From NCBI GenBank assembly GCA_903876735.1, contig CAIRAW010000054.1, forward strand, positions 1 through 64,000: a stretch of DNA of 64,000 nucleotides, read 5' to 3'. The DNA is from an uncultured beta proteobacterium. GTDB taxonomy: Bacteria; Pseudomonadota; Gammaproteobacteria; Burkholderiales; Burkholderiaceae_C. This document shows, in pieces, positions 48,861 to 59,738 of the stretch (positions are counted from its first letter, which is position 1; each line of letters begins with the position of its first letter). The translations under genes were made by a program, and so were the position numbers. Below the pieces are notes generated by a model. The model was not told the origin of the DNA. It did not search any database and saw only the letters and a list, made by a program, of their open reading frames with translations.

Positions 48861-50520
48861 CCTGATGGTGGTTGTGCGAGACCGGTTCGCGCAAGCGGTT
48901 CGGCGCCAGCACACCGGCTGAATCGAGAATCGGGTAGGCGATCGAGCAGATGTGCGAGTTGATGCGTTTGAGGTCGCTGATCAGGTCCAGGTGCAGCGAA
49001 CTGGTTTCCATGCTTTGCAGGGTGTTGACCGACAGACGCTCCAGATGGGTGGCGGCGTAGGCGCGTTCCAGATCCCGAAAGCGCGTTTTTTCTTCGAGCA
49101 GTTTGCGCGCATCGCGCACATTGCCGTCCAGGAACACGCTCATCCCCAGGCGCAGGTTGTCCACCAGGCGCCCGTGCAGGTCGGTGATCTCCAGCATGCC
49201 GGCTTCGGAGAATTCGCGTCCCGGTTTGATCTTCTTGTTCTCGATGTCTTCGAGCACCCGCTCGATGATGTCGCCGATCTGCTCCATGTTGATGGTGAAG
49301 CTGATGATATCGGTCCAGCGCTGGCCTTCTTTCTCGCTCAGGGCCTCGCGCGAAATTTTGGTCAGGTAGTACTTGATGTCGGAATAGAGTTCATCGACCG
49401 TGTCGTCCATCTTTTGCAGCGTCTGCGCCAGCACGAAGTCGTTGTTGCGGATGACTTCGATCACGCCCAGCAGCATGCTCTCGACCACATCGGCCTGGTG
49501 CATGGATTCGCGCACGGCGCAGGAGATTGCCAGTGACGGGGTTTCCAGCGCCGAGGGGTCGAGGTGGCGCTGACGCCCCGCCACCGTGCTCTTTTCCAGC
49601 TTCGGCAGCATTTGCTCGACCCAGCGCGCCACGGTCTGCGTCAGGGCAATGAAGACGATGCCGACCACCAGGTTGAAAGTCAGGTGGTAGAGCACGACCA
49701 TCGTCGCCGTGTCGCCCACCCAGGGCCGCATTTCACGCAGCCACAGACCAACAAAAGGCGCGCAGAGGGCAACCCCGATGATCTTGAACACCAGATTGCC
49801 CAGCGGCACCTGGCGTGTCTCCACGTTGGAATTGAGCGTGGTCAGCACCGCCAGCAGACCGCTGCCCAGATTGGCGCCGAGTACCAGACCGAGGGCCACA
49901 TCAATCGACACGACGCCGGTGCTGGCCAGCGTGGCGGTCAGCAGCACCATGGCCAGACTGGAATACGAGAGCACCGACAGGATGCAGCCCACCGTGATCT
50001 CCAGCATCAGGTCGCTGCTGAGCGAGCCCAGCAAGGCCTTGATGGCGGGCGCCTGCGTCAGCACGCTGGTCGATTCCCGCACCAGTTGCAGCGCCAGCAG
50101 CATCAGGCCCAGACCGATCAGGATGCGTCCGATGCGGCCAACCGTGGTCGACTGGCGCGCGATGAACAGCACAACGCCGACAAAGATGAACAGCGGCGAG
50201 AGCCAGGACAGGTCGCGAGAGAACACCACGGCCATCAGGCTGGTGCCAATGTCGGCGCCCAGCATGACCGCCAGCGCCGCCGGCAGTGTCATCAGGCCCT
50301 GGCCGACAAAGGACGAGACGATCAGCGCCGTGGCGGTGCTCGACTGCACCAGCGCCGTGACGCCGACGCCCGACATCATGGCGGTGAGGCGGTTGGATAC
50401 GCTGGTAGCCAGGATATTGCGCAGGCTGGCGCCAAACACGCGCAGGATGCCGGTGCGGACCAGTTGCGTGCCCCAGACCAGCAGGGCAATGGCGGCGAGA
50501 AGGTTGAGCAGGTGCGTCAA
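48805..50520 (-). CDS. Na/Pi cotransporter family protein
   Basis: This 571-aa membrane protein has two Na_Pi_cotrans repeats with the QSSTATALIVSSF motif near residue 60, about eight to ten membrane segments in the first 320 residues, and a C-terminal PhoU-like helical domain (about 340-545). It likely imports phosphate with sodium or acts in phosphate homeostasis. The start is TTG at 50518-50520 with AAGGA 7 bases upstream. Its C-terminal tail overlaps the convergent Nudix gene by 56 bases. Confidence 0.92.
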   Translation of the reverse strand: MTHLLNLLAAIALLVWGTQLVRTGILRVFGASLRNILATSVSNRLTAMMSGVGVTALVQSSTATALIVSSFVGQGLMTLPAALAVMLGADIGTSLMAVVFSRDLSWLSPLFIFVGVVLFIARQSTTVGRIGRILIGLGLMLLALQLVRESTSVLTQAPAIKALLGSLSSDLMLEITVGCILSVLSYSSLAMVLLTATLASTGVVSIDVALGLVLGANLGSGLLAVLTTLNSNVETRQVPLGNLVFKIIGVALCAPFVGLWLREMRPWVGDTATMVVLYHLTFNLVVGIVFIALTQTVARWVEQMLPKLEKSTVAGRQRHLDPSALETPSLAISCAVRESMHQADVVESMLLGVIEVIRNNDFVLAQTLQKMDDTVDELYSDIKYYLTKISREALSEKEGQRWTDIISFTINMEQIGDIIERVLEDIENKKIKPGREFSEAGMLEITDLHGRLVDNLRLGMSVFLDGNVRDARKLLEEKTRFRDLERAYAATHLERLSVNTLQSMETSSLHLDLISDLKRINSHICSIAYPILDSAGVLAPNRLREPVSHNHHQVKGHHAAGRPTESKPPRS

Positions 50521-50544
50521 CGTTGTTCCTTGTTTGTCTTCAGT

Positions 50545-51036
50545 TTAGCGTGCGCGGCGCACGCGCAGCAGTTCATCGAGTATCAGGCAGGCGGCACCGA
50601 TGGTAATCGCGCTGTCGGCCACATTGAAAGCGGGAAAGTGCCAGCTGCGCCAGTGGAAATCCAGAAAGTCGACCACGTGGCCGTAGAGCAGGCGGTCGAT
50701 CACGTTGCCGATGGCGCCGCCCAGGATGCAGGCCAGCGCGAACGAAAACAGCTTTTGCCCGCTGTGTGACTTCAAAAGCCACACGATCAGACCGGCCGCC
50801 ACCACGCCAACCGCGGTGAAAAACCAGCGCTGCCAGCCCGAGGAGCCGGCCAGAAACGAGAACGCCGCGCCGCTGTTGTGCACACGCACGACGTTGAAAA
50901 AACTGGTCACCAGCGTGCTGTCGCCGAGCTGGTAGAAGCCCACGATCAGCACTTTGCTGAACTGGTCGATGAGCAGGATGACAAAGGCCAGGCCCAGCCA
51001 TTGCAGCATGCCGCCAGCACCTGACTTGCGTGCCAT
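50545..51036 (-). CDS. lspA: Lipoprotein signal peptidase
   Basis: LspA cleaves the signal peptide of prolipoproteins after lipidation. The 163-aa membrane protein has four membrane segments and the catalytic aspartates in [10 protein letters not shown] and [11 protein letters not shown]. The ATG at 51034-51036 overlaps the ileS stop by one base, as is common for the conserved ileS-lspA pair. Confidence 0.96.
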   Translation of the reverse strand: MARKSGAGGMLQWLGLAFVILLIDQFSKVLIVGFYQLGDSTLVTSFFNVVRVHNSGAAFSFLAGSSGWQRWFFTAVGVVAAGLIVWLLKSHSGQKLFSFALACILGGAIGNVIDRLLYGHVVDFLDFHWRSWHFPAFNVADSAITIGAACLILDELLRVRRAR

Positions 51037-53888
51037 CAGGCGTGCTCCCGGGTTTCTCCGGCGCCGAACAGGTTGCTGGTGCAGCGGCCACACAGACCCG
51101 GGTGCGCAGCGTCGCTGCCAACGTCGTCTCGGTAATGCCAGCAGCGCTCGCACTTGACGGCGCCGGATGGCGTTGCGGTGATCGCCAGGGCTTCGCCCGC
51201 GACCAGATCGATGGCCGAGGTGATGAAGACAAACTTCAGGTCCGCGCCCAGACTGGCGAGCAGTGCGTGGTCATCGGCATTGACCGTCAGTGTCACGCTC
51301 GCTTGCAGCGAGGAGCCGACCTGGCCTTGCGCGCGCAGCGTCTCGATCTCTTTGTTGACGGCGTCGCGGATTTCGCGGATGCGATTCCATTTGGCCAGCA
51401 GCGCTTCGTCGGCGGCCGGCAGCGACGCGTAGACGTCCATGAAGATCGACTGGCGCGTGGCGCTTGGCGTCTTGCCGGCCGCGCCGAGCACAGCCCAGGC
51501 CTCTTCGGCGGTGAAGCTCAGGAACGGCGCCATCCAGCGCAGCATCGCTTGCGTGATCTGCCACAGCGCAGTCTGCGCGCTGCGCCGTGCCAGTGAATCG
51601 GGTGCTGTCGTGTAGAGCCGGTCTTTCAGGATGTCGAGGTAGAAGGAGCCCAGGTCTTCCGAGCAGTAGATCTGCAGTTTGGCGACGACCGGGTGGAATT
51701 CATAGACCTCGTAATGCGCCAGGATGTCGGCCTGCAACTGCGCCGCGCGGCTCAGCGCGTAGCGGTCGATCTCGAGCAACTGCTCCGGCGCGACGGAATC
51801 CAGCGTTGGGTCGAAATCGCTGACGTTGGCGAGCAAAAACTTGAGCGTGTTGCGAACGCGCCGGTAGGTGTCGACCACGCGCGCCAGGATCTTGTCGTCG
51901 CCGGCGATGTCGCCCGAGTAGTCGCTGGCTGCAACCCACAGGCGGATGATTTCGGCGCCGAGCTTCTTCGAGGTCTCCTGCGGATCAACGCCGTTGCCGG
52001 CGCTCTTGCTCATCTTGTGGCCCTTGCTATCGACCGTGAAGCCGTGCGTCAGGATGCCCTTGTAGGGCGCGCGGCCGTACATGGCGCAGGCTGTCAGAAG
52101 GGACGAGTGGAACCAGCCGCGGTGCTGGTCATGGCCCTCCAGGTAAAGGTCGGCCTCGCAGCCTTCGTCGTGGCCGCAGCCCGCATGCGAGCCCTTGAGC
52201 ACGGTGGTGTGCGTGGTGCCGGAGTCGAACCAGACTTCCAGGATGTCGCTGCTCTTGGTGTAGTGCGGCGCGTCTGCGGCTCCCAGGATGGATTCGGTGC
52301 TGGCCTTGCTCCAGGCCTCGATGCCGCCTTGCTGCACCATGTCGGCGGCGATGTCGAGAATCTCCATCGTGCGCGGATGCAGCTCGCCGCTGTCCTTGTG
52401 CAGGAAGAAGGGCAGCGGCACGCCCCAGCTGCGCTGGCGGCTGATGCACCAGTCGGGCCGGCCCGCGATCATGTCGCGCAAACGCACCTTGCCGTTTTCC
52501 GGGTAGAAGGAAGTCTGCTCGATCGCGTCCAGCGCAATTTTGCGCAGCGACTTCGGCGCCTTGTCTTTGGTGAACACACCCTCGCCCTCGTCCATGCGGA
52601 TGAACCACTGGGCGGCGGCGCGGTAAATCACCGGCGTCTTGTGGCGCCAGCAGTGCGGGTAGCTGTGGGTGATGGTGGACGTGGCAAACAAACGGTCCGA
52701 CTCGCCCAGCACCTCGATGATGCGCGGGCAGGCTTTCCAGATATTGAGGCCGCCAAACAGTGGCAGTTCGGCTTCATAGCTGCCGTTGCCCTGCACCGGG
52801 TTCAGGATGTCGTCGTACTTCATGCCGTGCGCAACACAGCTGTTGAAATCCTCCACGCCGTAGGCCGGCGCCGAGTGCACGACGCCGGTGCCGTCGTCGG
52901 CCGTGGCGTACTCGGCCAGGTAGATCGGGCTCAGGCGATCAAAGCCAGCGTCGATGTGCGCCAGCGGGTGTTTGAAGTGGATGCCACCCAGGCGCTCGCC
53001 CAGTGTGGTGGCGACCACCGTGCCGGCCAGGCCATAGCGCTCCAGGCATTTGTCCACCAGCACCGAGGCCAGAACCAGCAGGCCGCGCGGCGTTTGCACC
53101 AGCGAATACTCAAGCGCCGGGTTCAGGTTGAGCGCCTGGTTCGCGGGGATGGTCCAGGCCGTGGTGGTCCAGATCACGGCGAAGGCCGGGCGGTCCAGGC
53201 TCGCCAGACCGAAGGCGGCGGCCAGCTTGTCCGGCTCAGCGCAGAGAAAGCCGACGTCAAGCGTCTGCGACTTCTTGTCGGCGTATTCGATCTCGAACTC
53301 GGCCAGGCTCGAGCCGCAGTCGAAACACCAGTACACGGGCTTCAAGCCGCGGTAGACGAAGCCGCGTTCCACCACGCGCTTGAAGGCGCGGATCTCGTCG
53401 GCTTCATTGCTGAAGTCCATGGTGCGGTAGGGATGGTCCCAGTCGCCCAGCACGCCCAGGCGCTTGAAGTCGGCGCGCTGGATGTCGATCTGCTCGGTGG
53501 CAAAGGCGCGGCTCTTGGCCTGCATCTCGTCGCGCGGCAGATTGCGGCCGAACTTCTTTTCGATCGCGTTCTCGATCGGCAGGCCGTGGCAATCCCAGCC
53601 CGGGATGTAGATCGCGTCCAGCCCCTTGAGCTGGCGCGCCTTGACGATCATGTCTTTGAGGATCTTGTTGACGGCGTGGCCCATGTGGATCTGGCCGTTG
53701 GCATAAGGCGGGCCGTCGTGCAGCACGAACTTCGGCGCGCCCGCGCGCGCGGCGCGCAGCTTCGGGTACAGGCCTTGCTCTTCCCATTCGCGCACCCAGT
53801 TCGGCTCGCGCTTGGGCAGGTCGCCGCGCATGGGAAACGGGGTGTCGGGCAGGTTCAGGGTACTTCGGTAATCAACTTTTTCGGTCAT
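51036..53888 (-). CDS. ileS: Isoleucyl-tRNA synthetase
   Basis: This 950-aa class I synthetase charges tRNA-Ile and edits valine. It has the HIGH-type motif [12 protein letters not shown] near residue 60, the KMSKS loop ([11 protein letters not shown]) near residue 610, and the C-terminal zinc site with CERCWHYR and LCGRC. The ATG at 53888 ([10 protein letters not shown]) is preferred over an in-frame upstream ATG that adds 20 atypical residues. It forms an operon with lspA and, upstream, ribF. Confidence 0.97.
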   Translation of the reverse strand: MTEKVDYRSTLNLPDTPFPMRGDLPKREPNWVREWEEQGLYPKLRAARAGAPKFVLHDGPPYANGQIHMGHAVNKILKDMIVKARQLKGLDAIYIPGWDCHGLPIENAIEKKFGRNLPRDEMQAKSRAFATEQIDIQRADFKRLGVLGDWDHPYRTMDFSNEADEIRAFKRVVERGFVYRGLKPVYWCFDCGSSLAEFEIEYADKKSQTLDVGFLCAEPDKLAAAFGLASLDRPAFAVIWTTTAWTIPANQALNLNPALEYSLVQTPRGLLVLASVLVDKCLERYGLAGTVVATTLGERLGGIHFKHPLAHIDAGFDRLSPIYLAEYATADDGTGVVHSAPAYGVEDFNSCVAHGMKYDDILNPVQGNGSYEAELPLFGGLNIWKACPRIIEVLGESDRLFATSTITHSYPHCWRHKTPVIYRAAAQWFIRMDEGEGVFTKDKAPKSLRKIALDAIEQTSFYPENGKVRLRDMIAGRPDWCISRQRSWGVPLPFFLHKDSGELHPRTMEILDIAADMVQQGGIEAWSKASTESILGAADAPHYTKSSDILEVWFDSGTTHTTVLKGSHAGCGHDEGCEADLYLEGHDQHRGWFHSSLLTACAMYGRAPYKGILTHGFTVDSKGHKMSKSAGNGVDPQETSKKLGAEIIRLWVAASDYSGDIAGDDKILARVVDTYRRVRNTLKFLLANVSDFDPTLDSVAPEQLLEIDRYALSRAAQLQADILAHYEVYEFHPVVAKLQIYCSEDLGSFYLDILKDRLYTTAPDSLARRSAQTALWQITQAMLRWMAPFLSFTAEEAWAVLGAAGKTPSATRQSIFMDVYASLPAADEALLAKWNRIREIRDAVNKEIETLRAQGQVGSSLQASVTLTVNADDHALLASLGADLKFVFITSAIDLVAGEALAITATPSGAVKCERCWHYRDDVGSDAAHPGLCGRCTSNLFGAGETREHA

Positions 53889-53984
53889 GACAAATCTCAA
53901 TTCGGCAAAGGGGGCACGCAGCGCGCCTGACAGCGAGGCGCGGGGCAAACAGGACGCGGGGCAAGGTGCGTCGGTGTGGCCCCG

Positions 53985-54959
53985 TCAAATTCGTGCCGCG
54001 AGCCAGGCACGTGCATCGTCGCAGTCTTTCCGTATGCCGCGGGTGAGGGCATCAAGACCGTCGTATTTCAGCTCGTCGTGCAATTTGTGCAGCAGTTCCA
54101 CGCGGATGATTTTACCGTACGCTCCCTCGGCGCCCAGGCTGTCGGGCCAGTCCAGGCAATGCGTCTCCAGCAGCACGCGCCCGCCGTTGACGTCGCGCGG
54201 GTCGAGCGAGGGCCGGATCCCCATGTTGGCAACGCCGGCCAGGGGCTTTTCAGTCAGACCATGGACGCGCACAACGAAGATGCCGCTGGCGGCGGGCTTC
54301 CAGTGCGCAAAGCGCAGGTTCAGGGTTCGAAAACCGAGTTCGCGCCCGAGCTTGCGCCCGTGCACCACGTGACCCGAGATGCGGTACGGGCGTCCGAGCA
54401 GGCGCGCCGTGTCGACCATGCGGCCCTGCGACAAGGCCTCGCGCACGGCCGAGCTCGAGACGCGCAGGCCGTGCACCTCGTAGCTGTTCATGCGCGCCAC
54501 ATCGAAACCCTGTTCCGAGCCGACACGGTCGAGCAGCGCGTAGTCGCCCGCGCGTTTGGCGCCGAAGCGGAAGTCGTCACCGACCAGAACGTATTGCGCG
54601 CCCAGTCCCGTGCGCAGCACTTCGTCGATGAAGGCCTGAGGCGAGAGCGCGGCCAGTTGCGCGTCGAAAGGCAGGACCACGGCCTGGTCCAGTCCGCACT
54701 GGGCCAGATCAATCAGTTTGTCGCGCAGCGTTCCGATACGCGCCGGCGCCAGCTCCGGCTTGTTTGTCACGGCGGCAAAGTAGTCGCGCGGATGCGGCTC
54801 GAAGGTCAGCGCGCAGCTTGGCAGGCCGCGCTGCTGCGCCTCGCTCTTGAGCAGCGCCAGCATGGCCTGGTGGCCACGGTGCACGCCGTCGAAGTTGCCG
54901 ATCGTCAGCGCGCAAGCCGCGTTCAGACCGGGGTGGTGGAAGCCACGAAAAACCTTCAT
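53985..54959 (-). CDS. ribF: Bifunctional riboflavin kinase/FAD synthetase
   Basis: This 324-aa enzyme makes FMN and FAD. The N-terminal FAD synthetase domain has the nucleotidyltransferase motif TIGNFDGVHRGH (about 21-32). The C-terminal riboflavin kinase domain begins near GRPYRISGHVVHG. The usual GFPTANL motif reads GFRTLNL here, a variant I believe recurs in relatives. It lies upstream of ileS on the same strand, a conserved order. Confidence 0.95.
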   Translation of the reverse strand: MKVFRGFHHPGLNAACALTIGNFDGVHRGHQAMLALLKSEAQQRGLPSCALTFEPHPRDYFAAVTNKPELAPARIGTLRDKLIDLAQCGLDQAVVLPFDAQLAALSPQAFIDEVLRTGLGAQYVLVGDDFRFGAKRAGDYALLDRVGSEQGFDVARMNSYEVHGLRVSSSAVREALSQGRMVDTARLLGRPYRISGHVVHGRKLGRELGFRTLNLRFAHWKPAASGIFVVRVHGLTEKPLAGVANMGIRPSLDPRDVNGGRVLLETHCLDWPDSLGAEGAYGKIIRVELLHKLHDELKYDGLDALTRGIRKDCDDARAWLAARI

Positions 54960-55091
54960 GGGATTGTTATTTTCTTGATGGCTTGCAGCGCATTCCGTTG
55001 ATCCGCCGCAAACCGGGTTGTCACAAATACAGGGTATATTGTCTCTTAGCCGCGCAGTGACGAACGGAATGTCTTTTTCAGGAGGCGTTTT

Positions 55092-55649
55092 TTGAAAGTC
55101 TTGAAGCTATCAGCCCAGGGGTTGCCCCAGTCGTGGATATCGCTGGAACAGGCGGTGATCCACTACGCCGCGCAGGAAGTGCGTTGGGAGATGGGCTGCG
55201 AGGTCGCTGTGTTCCACGGCGGTCATAACGCGGTCACTGGCGTGCAGTCCATCATCACCATCAACAGCATCATCGGCACCAAGGGCGTGCCCAGCATCAA
55301 TCCGTTTCACCTCAAGCCCGGTCTGACCAATCGCAAGCTGTTTGCGCGCGACCGCAACATCTGCGCTTATTGCGGCGAGCATTTCTTCGAGGAAGAACTG
55401 ACGCGCGAACACATTGTTCCGTTCGCGCAGGACGGCATCGACACCTGGATGAATGTGGTCACGGCGTGCCGCGCCTGCAACCACCGCAAAAGCCATCGCA
55501 CGCCCGAGCAGGCCAAGATGCCGCTGCTCTACACGCCCTACGTGCCCAGCCTGTGGGAAGACTTCATCCTGCGCAACCGGCGCATTCTGGCCGACCAGAT
55601 GGAGTTTTTGATGGCGCACGTGCCAAAGTCGTCACGGCTGGTCGCCTGA
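55092..55649 (+). CDS. HNH endonuclease family protein
   Basis: This 185-aa protein carries an HNH domain at about residues 95-140, with CAYCGE, the LTREHIVPFAQDG strand with the catalytic His, and CRACNHRKSH completing a four-Cys zinc site. The start is TTG at 55092 with a strong AGGAGG 6-7 bases upstream. Such short housekeeping HNH proteins are common in Burkholderiales and lack a known substrate. No phage or restriction genes are adjacent. Confidence 0.9.
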   Translation: MKVLKLSAQGLPQSWISLEQAVIHYAAQEVRWEMGCEVAVFHGGHNAVTGVQSIITINSIIGTKGVPSINPFHLKPGLTNRKLFARDRNICAYCGEHFFEEELTREHIVPFAQDGIDTWMNVVTACRACNHRKSHRTPEQAKMPLLYTPYVPSLWEDFILRNRRILADQMEFLMAHVPKSSRLVA

Positions 55650-55804
55650 GGTCGTTCTGCCGCGCCCAAAACAGCGGCTCAGTTGATAGTTGGCAATAAG
55701 GCCAGCAGTTTCCGTACCGAGAATCAGGTCCATCTGAACCCATCAGCCGAGGCGCTGTGCCAGGCCGGTTCGCATTGCCATCTCAGATACGGGGACTACA
55801 CAAC

Positions 55805-57292
55805 ATGCAAGCCAGCATTCGCCTGCCACAAATCAATCTGCGTTCGCTTGGCCTGTCCTGGCCGCTGTTGGTGGCGCTGGCGGTTTGTGTTGGTTTCCTG
55901 GCGGGCCCGACCACACAAATCCTTGGTGATCCGGACACTTATCTGCACGTGGCCAGTGGGCGCTGGATGCTGCAGCACCAGCGCGTGCCGGGCGTTGATG
56001 TTTTTTCCCAAACGATGGCTGGTCAGCCCTGGATAGCGCATGAGTGGCTGGCGCAATCTTTGATGGCCTTGGTCTACGATCTGTGCGGCTGGACCGGCCT
56101 GGTGCTGCTGGCTGTCAGTTCGCTGGCGCTGACCCTGGCCTATCTGTTGCGTTTTTTGCTGCGCACCATGCCGCCGATCTATGCACTGCTTTTTGCAGCG
56201 CTGGCCTGCTGCGCGCTGGCGCCGCATTTGCTGGCACGGCCGCACGTGCTGGCCTGGCCGATACTGGCACTGTGGGCGGGGACTCTGGCTGCTGCCAGCG
56301 AACAGGGGCGCGCACCGCCGCACTGGCTGGCGGGCCTGATGCTGGTGTGGGCCAATCTCCATGGCAGCTTCACGCTCGGGCTGGTGCTGGGCCTGGTTTT
56401 CGCGTTCGAGGCCGTTATCAGCAGCACGCCGGAGCGCCGGTGGCAGACCGTCAAGCCCTGGTGCGCCTTCCTCGGTCTTGCATTGCTGGCTGCCATGCTG
56501 ACGCCAGCGGGGTGGCGCGGTCTGTGGTTCACGTTTCATCTGGTTAACCTGAAACATCTGGACATGATCGGTGAGTGGATGCCGGCCAGTTTTACGACCT
56601 TTAATCCGATTGAATTGTGGCTGGTGGCACTGCTTGGTCTGGCGCTCACCGGCTATCTGCGCTTGCCGGTTTTTCGCCTGTTGCTGGTGCTGGGTCTGCT
56701 GCATCAGGCACTGCTGCACGGGCGTTATGTATCACTTTTTGGACTGATCGTTCCGATGCTGATTGCCGCACCGTTTGGCAAGCTCTACCCGACACTGTCG
56801 CATGGCGCGCCACAGGCGTCGACGCTGGACCAATTCTTTGACACGCTGGCTGCGCCGGCCGGGCGCTCAACGATTACTGTCATCGCCGCGCTGGTCCTGC
56901 TGACCGGTGTTGTTACGGCTCAGACGGGTCGCCACAGACCAGCAGCGTCAATAAGCCCGAGCGCAGCTTTGGATGCAGCGCTGCGTTCGGGCGTGAGCGG
57001 GCCTGTGCTGAATTCTTATGATTTCGGCGGTTACCTTGTCTATCGCGGAATTCCGGTATTTGTCGACGGGCGCGCCGACCTTTACGGTGACCGGCACCTG
57101 GATGCTTACCTCGACGTTATCGCGTCCAACAAGGCAGAAAAAATCCAGAAGGTGCTGGCTGACTTCAAGATCACGTGGACCCTGCTGCCGCCAGGTTCAG
57201 CGACGCTGCTGTACCTCAACACGCGCCCCGAGTGGCGCAAGGTCTATGAGGACGAAACGGCGGTTGTCCACATCCGGCAACCGCCTTCCTGA
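55805..57292 (+). CDS. Large integral membrane protein of unknown function
   Basis: This 495-aa protein has about ten to twelve hydrophobic segments between residues 18 and 370 and a C-terminal soluble part (about 390-495) with YDFGGYLVYRGIPVFVDGRADLYG. An N-terminal motif GDPDTYLHVASGRWM precedes a WIAHEWLAQ stretch, a layout that resembles GT-C glycosyltransferase-like proteins and families annotated as hypothetical membrane proteins. The start at 55805 is chosen over an in-frame ATG 48 bases upstream. No function is assigned. Confidence 0.8.
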   Translation: MQASIRLPQINLRSLGLSWPLLVALAVCVGFLAGPTTQILGDPDTYLHVASGRWMLQHQRVPGVDVFSQTMAGQPWIAHEWLAQSLMALVYDLCGWTGLVLLAVSSLALTLAYLLRFLLRTMPPIYALLFAALACCALAPHLLARPHVLAWPILALWAGTLAAASEQGRAPPHWLAGLMLVWANLHGSFTLGLVLGLVFAFEAVISSTPERRWQTVKPWCAFLGLALLAAMLTPAGWRGLWFTFHLVNLKHLDMIGEWMPASFTTFNPIELWLVALLGLALTGYLRLPVFRLLLVLGLLHQALLHGRYVSLFGLIVPMLIAAPFGKLYPTLSHGAPQASTLDQFFDTLAAPAGRSTITVIAALVLLTGVVTAQTGRHRPAASISPSAALDAALRSGVSGPVLNSYDFGGYLVYRGIPVFVDGRADLYGDRHLDAYLDVIASNKAEKIQKVLADFKITWTLLPPGSATLLYLNTRPEWRKVYEDETAVVHIRQPPS

Positions 57293-57297
57293 GCGCC

Positions 57298-58413
57298 TCA
57301 GGCGAAAACGCCTGCTGTGTCCTGCATGCGGTTGGCCACTTCGCCGAGGTGGTGCATCGAATCGCCGAAGGTCATTTCGAGTTGCGTGAGCTTCTTGAAA
57401 TAGTGGCTTCCGATGTACTCGTCGGTCACGCCAATGCCGCCGTGCAGTTGTACCGACTGCTGGCCGACAAAGCGCATCGAATTGCCGAGCTGGTATTTGG
57501 CCCTTGCCATGGCGGCGCGGCGCTCCGGCGCTGGCGCGTTGAGCTTGAGCGCGGCGTAGTAGCTCATGGAGCGTGCCAGTTCCAGTTGCATCTTCACGTC
57601 GGCCATGCGGTGGCGCAGAGCCTGGAAGCTGGCAATCGTGACGCCGAACTGCTTGCGCGTGTTCATGTACTCGGCCGTGAGGGCAACCGTCTTGTCCATC
57701 ACGCCCACCGCTTCGGCGCAGGTGGCGGCGATGCCGATGTCAACGGCGTGTTCCAGCGCAGTCAGGCCATCCAGGGTGATCAGGGCTGCCGGGGTGTTTT
57801 GCAGCGTCAGTTCGGCGGCGCGGCTGCCGTCCTGCGTGCCGTAGCCGCGGGTCTTGACGCCGGCGGCAGTCTGCTCCACCAGGAACAGCGCGAGCTTGCC
57901 GTTGACCGTGGCCGGGACGATGAAGGCCGTGGCCTTGTCGCCCGCAGGTACCACGCTCTTGCTCGCCACCAGGGTCCAGCCGGCTGCGGCCTGCGTCGCC
58001 TTGGCCTGGCAGGCGTCAAGCGTGTAGCGCGCGGCGCGTTCCTGATACGCCAGCACCAGCAGCGCTTCGCCGCTGGCAACCTTGGGCAGCCAGGCTGACT
58101 TGAGGCCGTCGGGGGCGTAGCCGCTGAGCACAGCGCCAGCAATCAGGCTTTGCACCAGCGGTTCGAGCACCAGACCGCGGCCCAGCTCCTCCATCACCAC
58201 CATGCCCTCGACCGGGCCCATGCCCATGCCGTCGTTGGCTTCAGGAACGTAGAGGCCGGCGAGGCCGAGTTCGGCCAGTTCGGTGAACGATTCCTGCGAA
58301 TAGCCGCCGGCCTTCACGGCCGCATGGCGGCGCTCGAAGCTGTAGCCCTTGTCAACCCATTTGCGAACCGCGTCGCGCAGTTGCTCTTGATCATCTGTGA
58401 AGTCAAAGTCCAT
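57298..58413 (-). CDS. Acyl-CoA dehydrogenase family protein
   Basis: This 371-aa FAD enzyme has the three acyl-CoA dehydrogenase domains: an N-terminal helical part (DFTDDQEQLRDAVRKW start), a beta middle domain, and a C-terminal four-helix domain with QLHGGIGVTDEY. ATG at 58413 follows an AGGTGA site 6 bases upstream, which decides the start. It lies downstream of a second acyl-CoA dehydrogenase gene on the same strand. Such pairs often form heteromeric enzymes for branched or cyclic acyl-CoAs. Confidence 0.92.
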   Translation of the reverse strand: MDFDFTDDQEQLRDAVRKWVDKGYSFERRHAAVKAGGYSQESFTELAELGLAGLYVPEANDGMGMGPVEGMVVMEELGRGLVLEPLVQSLIAGAVLSGYAPDGLKSAWLPKVASGEALLVLAYQERAARYTLDACQAKATQAAAGWTLVASKSVVPAGDKATAFIVPATVNGKLALFLVEQTAAGVKTRGYGTQDGSRAAELTLQNTPAALITLDGLTALEHAVDIGIAATCAEAVGVMDKTVALTAEYMNTRKQFGVTIASFQALRHRMADVKMQLELARSMSYYAALKLNAPAPERRAAMARAKYQLGNSMRFVGQQSVQLHGGIGVTDEYIGSHYFKKLTQLEMTFGDSMHHLGEVANRMQDTAGVFA

Positions 58414-58441
58414 ATTGGTCACCTGCATTTATCTGAATAGA

Positions 58442-58458
58442 ACCCCCTCCTGGAGGGG
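58442..58458. repeat. Hairpin between the two acyl-CoA dehydrogenase genes
   Basis: CCCCCTCCTGGAGGGGG is a near-perfect palindrome in the 93-base gap. It may modulate relative expression of the two genes. Confidence 0.4.
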
Positions 58459-58506
58459 GCACGGGGGAGTGGTCTTGTCGCGCATCGCGCGGACGGTTCT
58501 GGTGCG

Positions 58507-59688
58507 TCAGCCCAGAACAGTCTGCGCGACGATGGTGCGCTGCACCTCGTTGCTACCGCCGTAAATGGTGGTCTTGCGCATGTTGAAGTAGGTCGAGGTC
58601 AACGGGGCGCACCAGGTGCCGCCGCCGGGGAAGTCGCCCTGCCAGCCGGCTTCCATGGCTTCCTGGATCAGTGGCAGTGCAAAGGGGCCGGCTGCCAGCA
58701 TCATCAGTTCGCTGTAGCGTTGCTGGATCTCGCTGCCGCGAATCTTGAGCAGGCCGGCGATGTCGAGCGAATTTTTGCCCGATTTTTCTGCCGCCAGCAC
58801 GCGCAGCACCAGCATTTCCAGTGCCACCACATCCACTTCCAGCTTGGCAATCTCGTCGCGGAAGCGCGGCTCGTCGTAGACGTTTTCGGCCTTGGCGATG
58901 CGTTTGAGGCGTTCGAGTTCGCGCTTGGCGCGGTTCACGTCGGCGATGTTGGTGCGCTCATGGCTGAGCAGGTGCTTGGCGTAAGTCCAGCCCTTGTTCT
59001 CTTCGCCAATCAGGTTTTCCACCGGCACTTCAACGTTGTCGAAGAAGACCTCATTGACTTCGGGTTCGCCGTCGAGCAGCACGGTCGGGCGTACCGTGAC
59101 GCCGGGCGACTTCATGTCGATCAGCAGAAAACTGATGCCGGTTTGGGGCTTGCCCTCGTTGCTGGTGCGCACCAGGCAGAAAATCCATTCGCCGTACTGG
59201 CCCAGCGTGGTCCAGGCCTTCTGGCCGTTGACGATGTACTTGTTGCCCTGGCGTTCGGCCTTGGTCCGCACCGAGGCCAGGTCGGAGCCGGAGCCTGGTT
59301 CGCTGTAGCCCTGGCTCCACCAGACATCACCGCTGGCGATGCCGGGCAGAAAGCGCTGCTGCTGCTCGGCATTACCAAATGCCATGATGACCGGCGCCAC
59401 CATCACCGGGCCGAAGGGGATCACGCGTGGCGCACCGGCCAGCGCGCATTCTTCCTCGAACAAATGCTTCTGGATCGAGTTCCAGCCCGGGCCGCCAAAG
59501 GCCTTTGGCCAGGCGTGTCCCAGCCAGCCCTTCTTACCCAGGATCTTGCCCCAGCGCTGCATGTCGTCACGGCTCAGGCGCAGGGCGTTGTGCACCTTGT
59601 GCGAGATGTCTGCGGGCAGGTTTTCGCTGACCCAGGTGCGGATCTCCTTGCGAAACTGCTGCTCTTCAGGGGTGAATGCCAAATCCAT
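58507..59688 (-). CDS. Acyl-CoA dehydrogenase family protein
   Basis: This 393-aa protein has the domain order of acyl-CoA dehydrogenases, with MDLAFTPEEQQFRKEIR at the N-terminus, the substrate-binding QGYSEPGSGSDLAS motif near 130-145, and a C-terminal end TIYGGSNEVQRTIVAQ. It differs from the 57298 protein and likely forms the large partner of a two-subunit enzyme. It is first in the pair. The acyl substrate is unknown. Confidence 0.93.
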   Translation of the reverse strand: MDLAFTPEEQQFRKEIRTWVSENLPADISHKVHNALRLSRDDMQRWGKILGKKGWLGHAWPKAFGGPGWNSIQKHLFEEECALAGAPRVIPFGPVMVAPVIMAFGNAEQQQRFLPGIASGDVWWSQGYSEPGSGSDLASVRTKAERQGNKYIVNGQKAWTTLGQYGEWIFCLVRTSNEGKPQTGISFLLIDMKSPGVTVRPTVLLDGEPEVNEVFFDNVEVPVENLIGEENKGWTYAKHLLSHERTNIADVNRAKRELERLKRIAKAENVYDEPRFRDEIAKLEVDVVALEMLVLRVLAAEKSGKNSLDIAGLLKIRGSEIQQRYSELMMLAAGPFALPLIQEAMEAGWQGDFPGGGTWCAPLTSTYFNMRKTTIYGGSNEVQRTIVAQTVLG

Positions 59689-59738
59689 AAAAAGATCTCC
59701 AAATTTCCGATGGGTGATGTTTTAGCACGGTCGTTCGA

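Noticed and set aside
51693-53930. 745-aa open frame antisense to ileS
   Set aside because: The shadow reading of ileS has no recognisable motif. HMGH and KMSKS are on the minus-strand gene.
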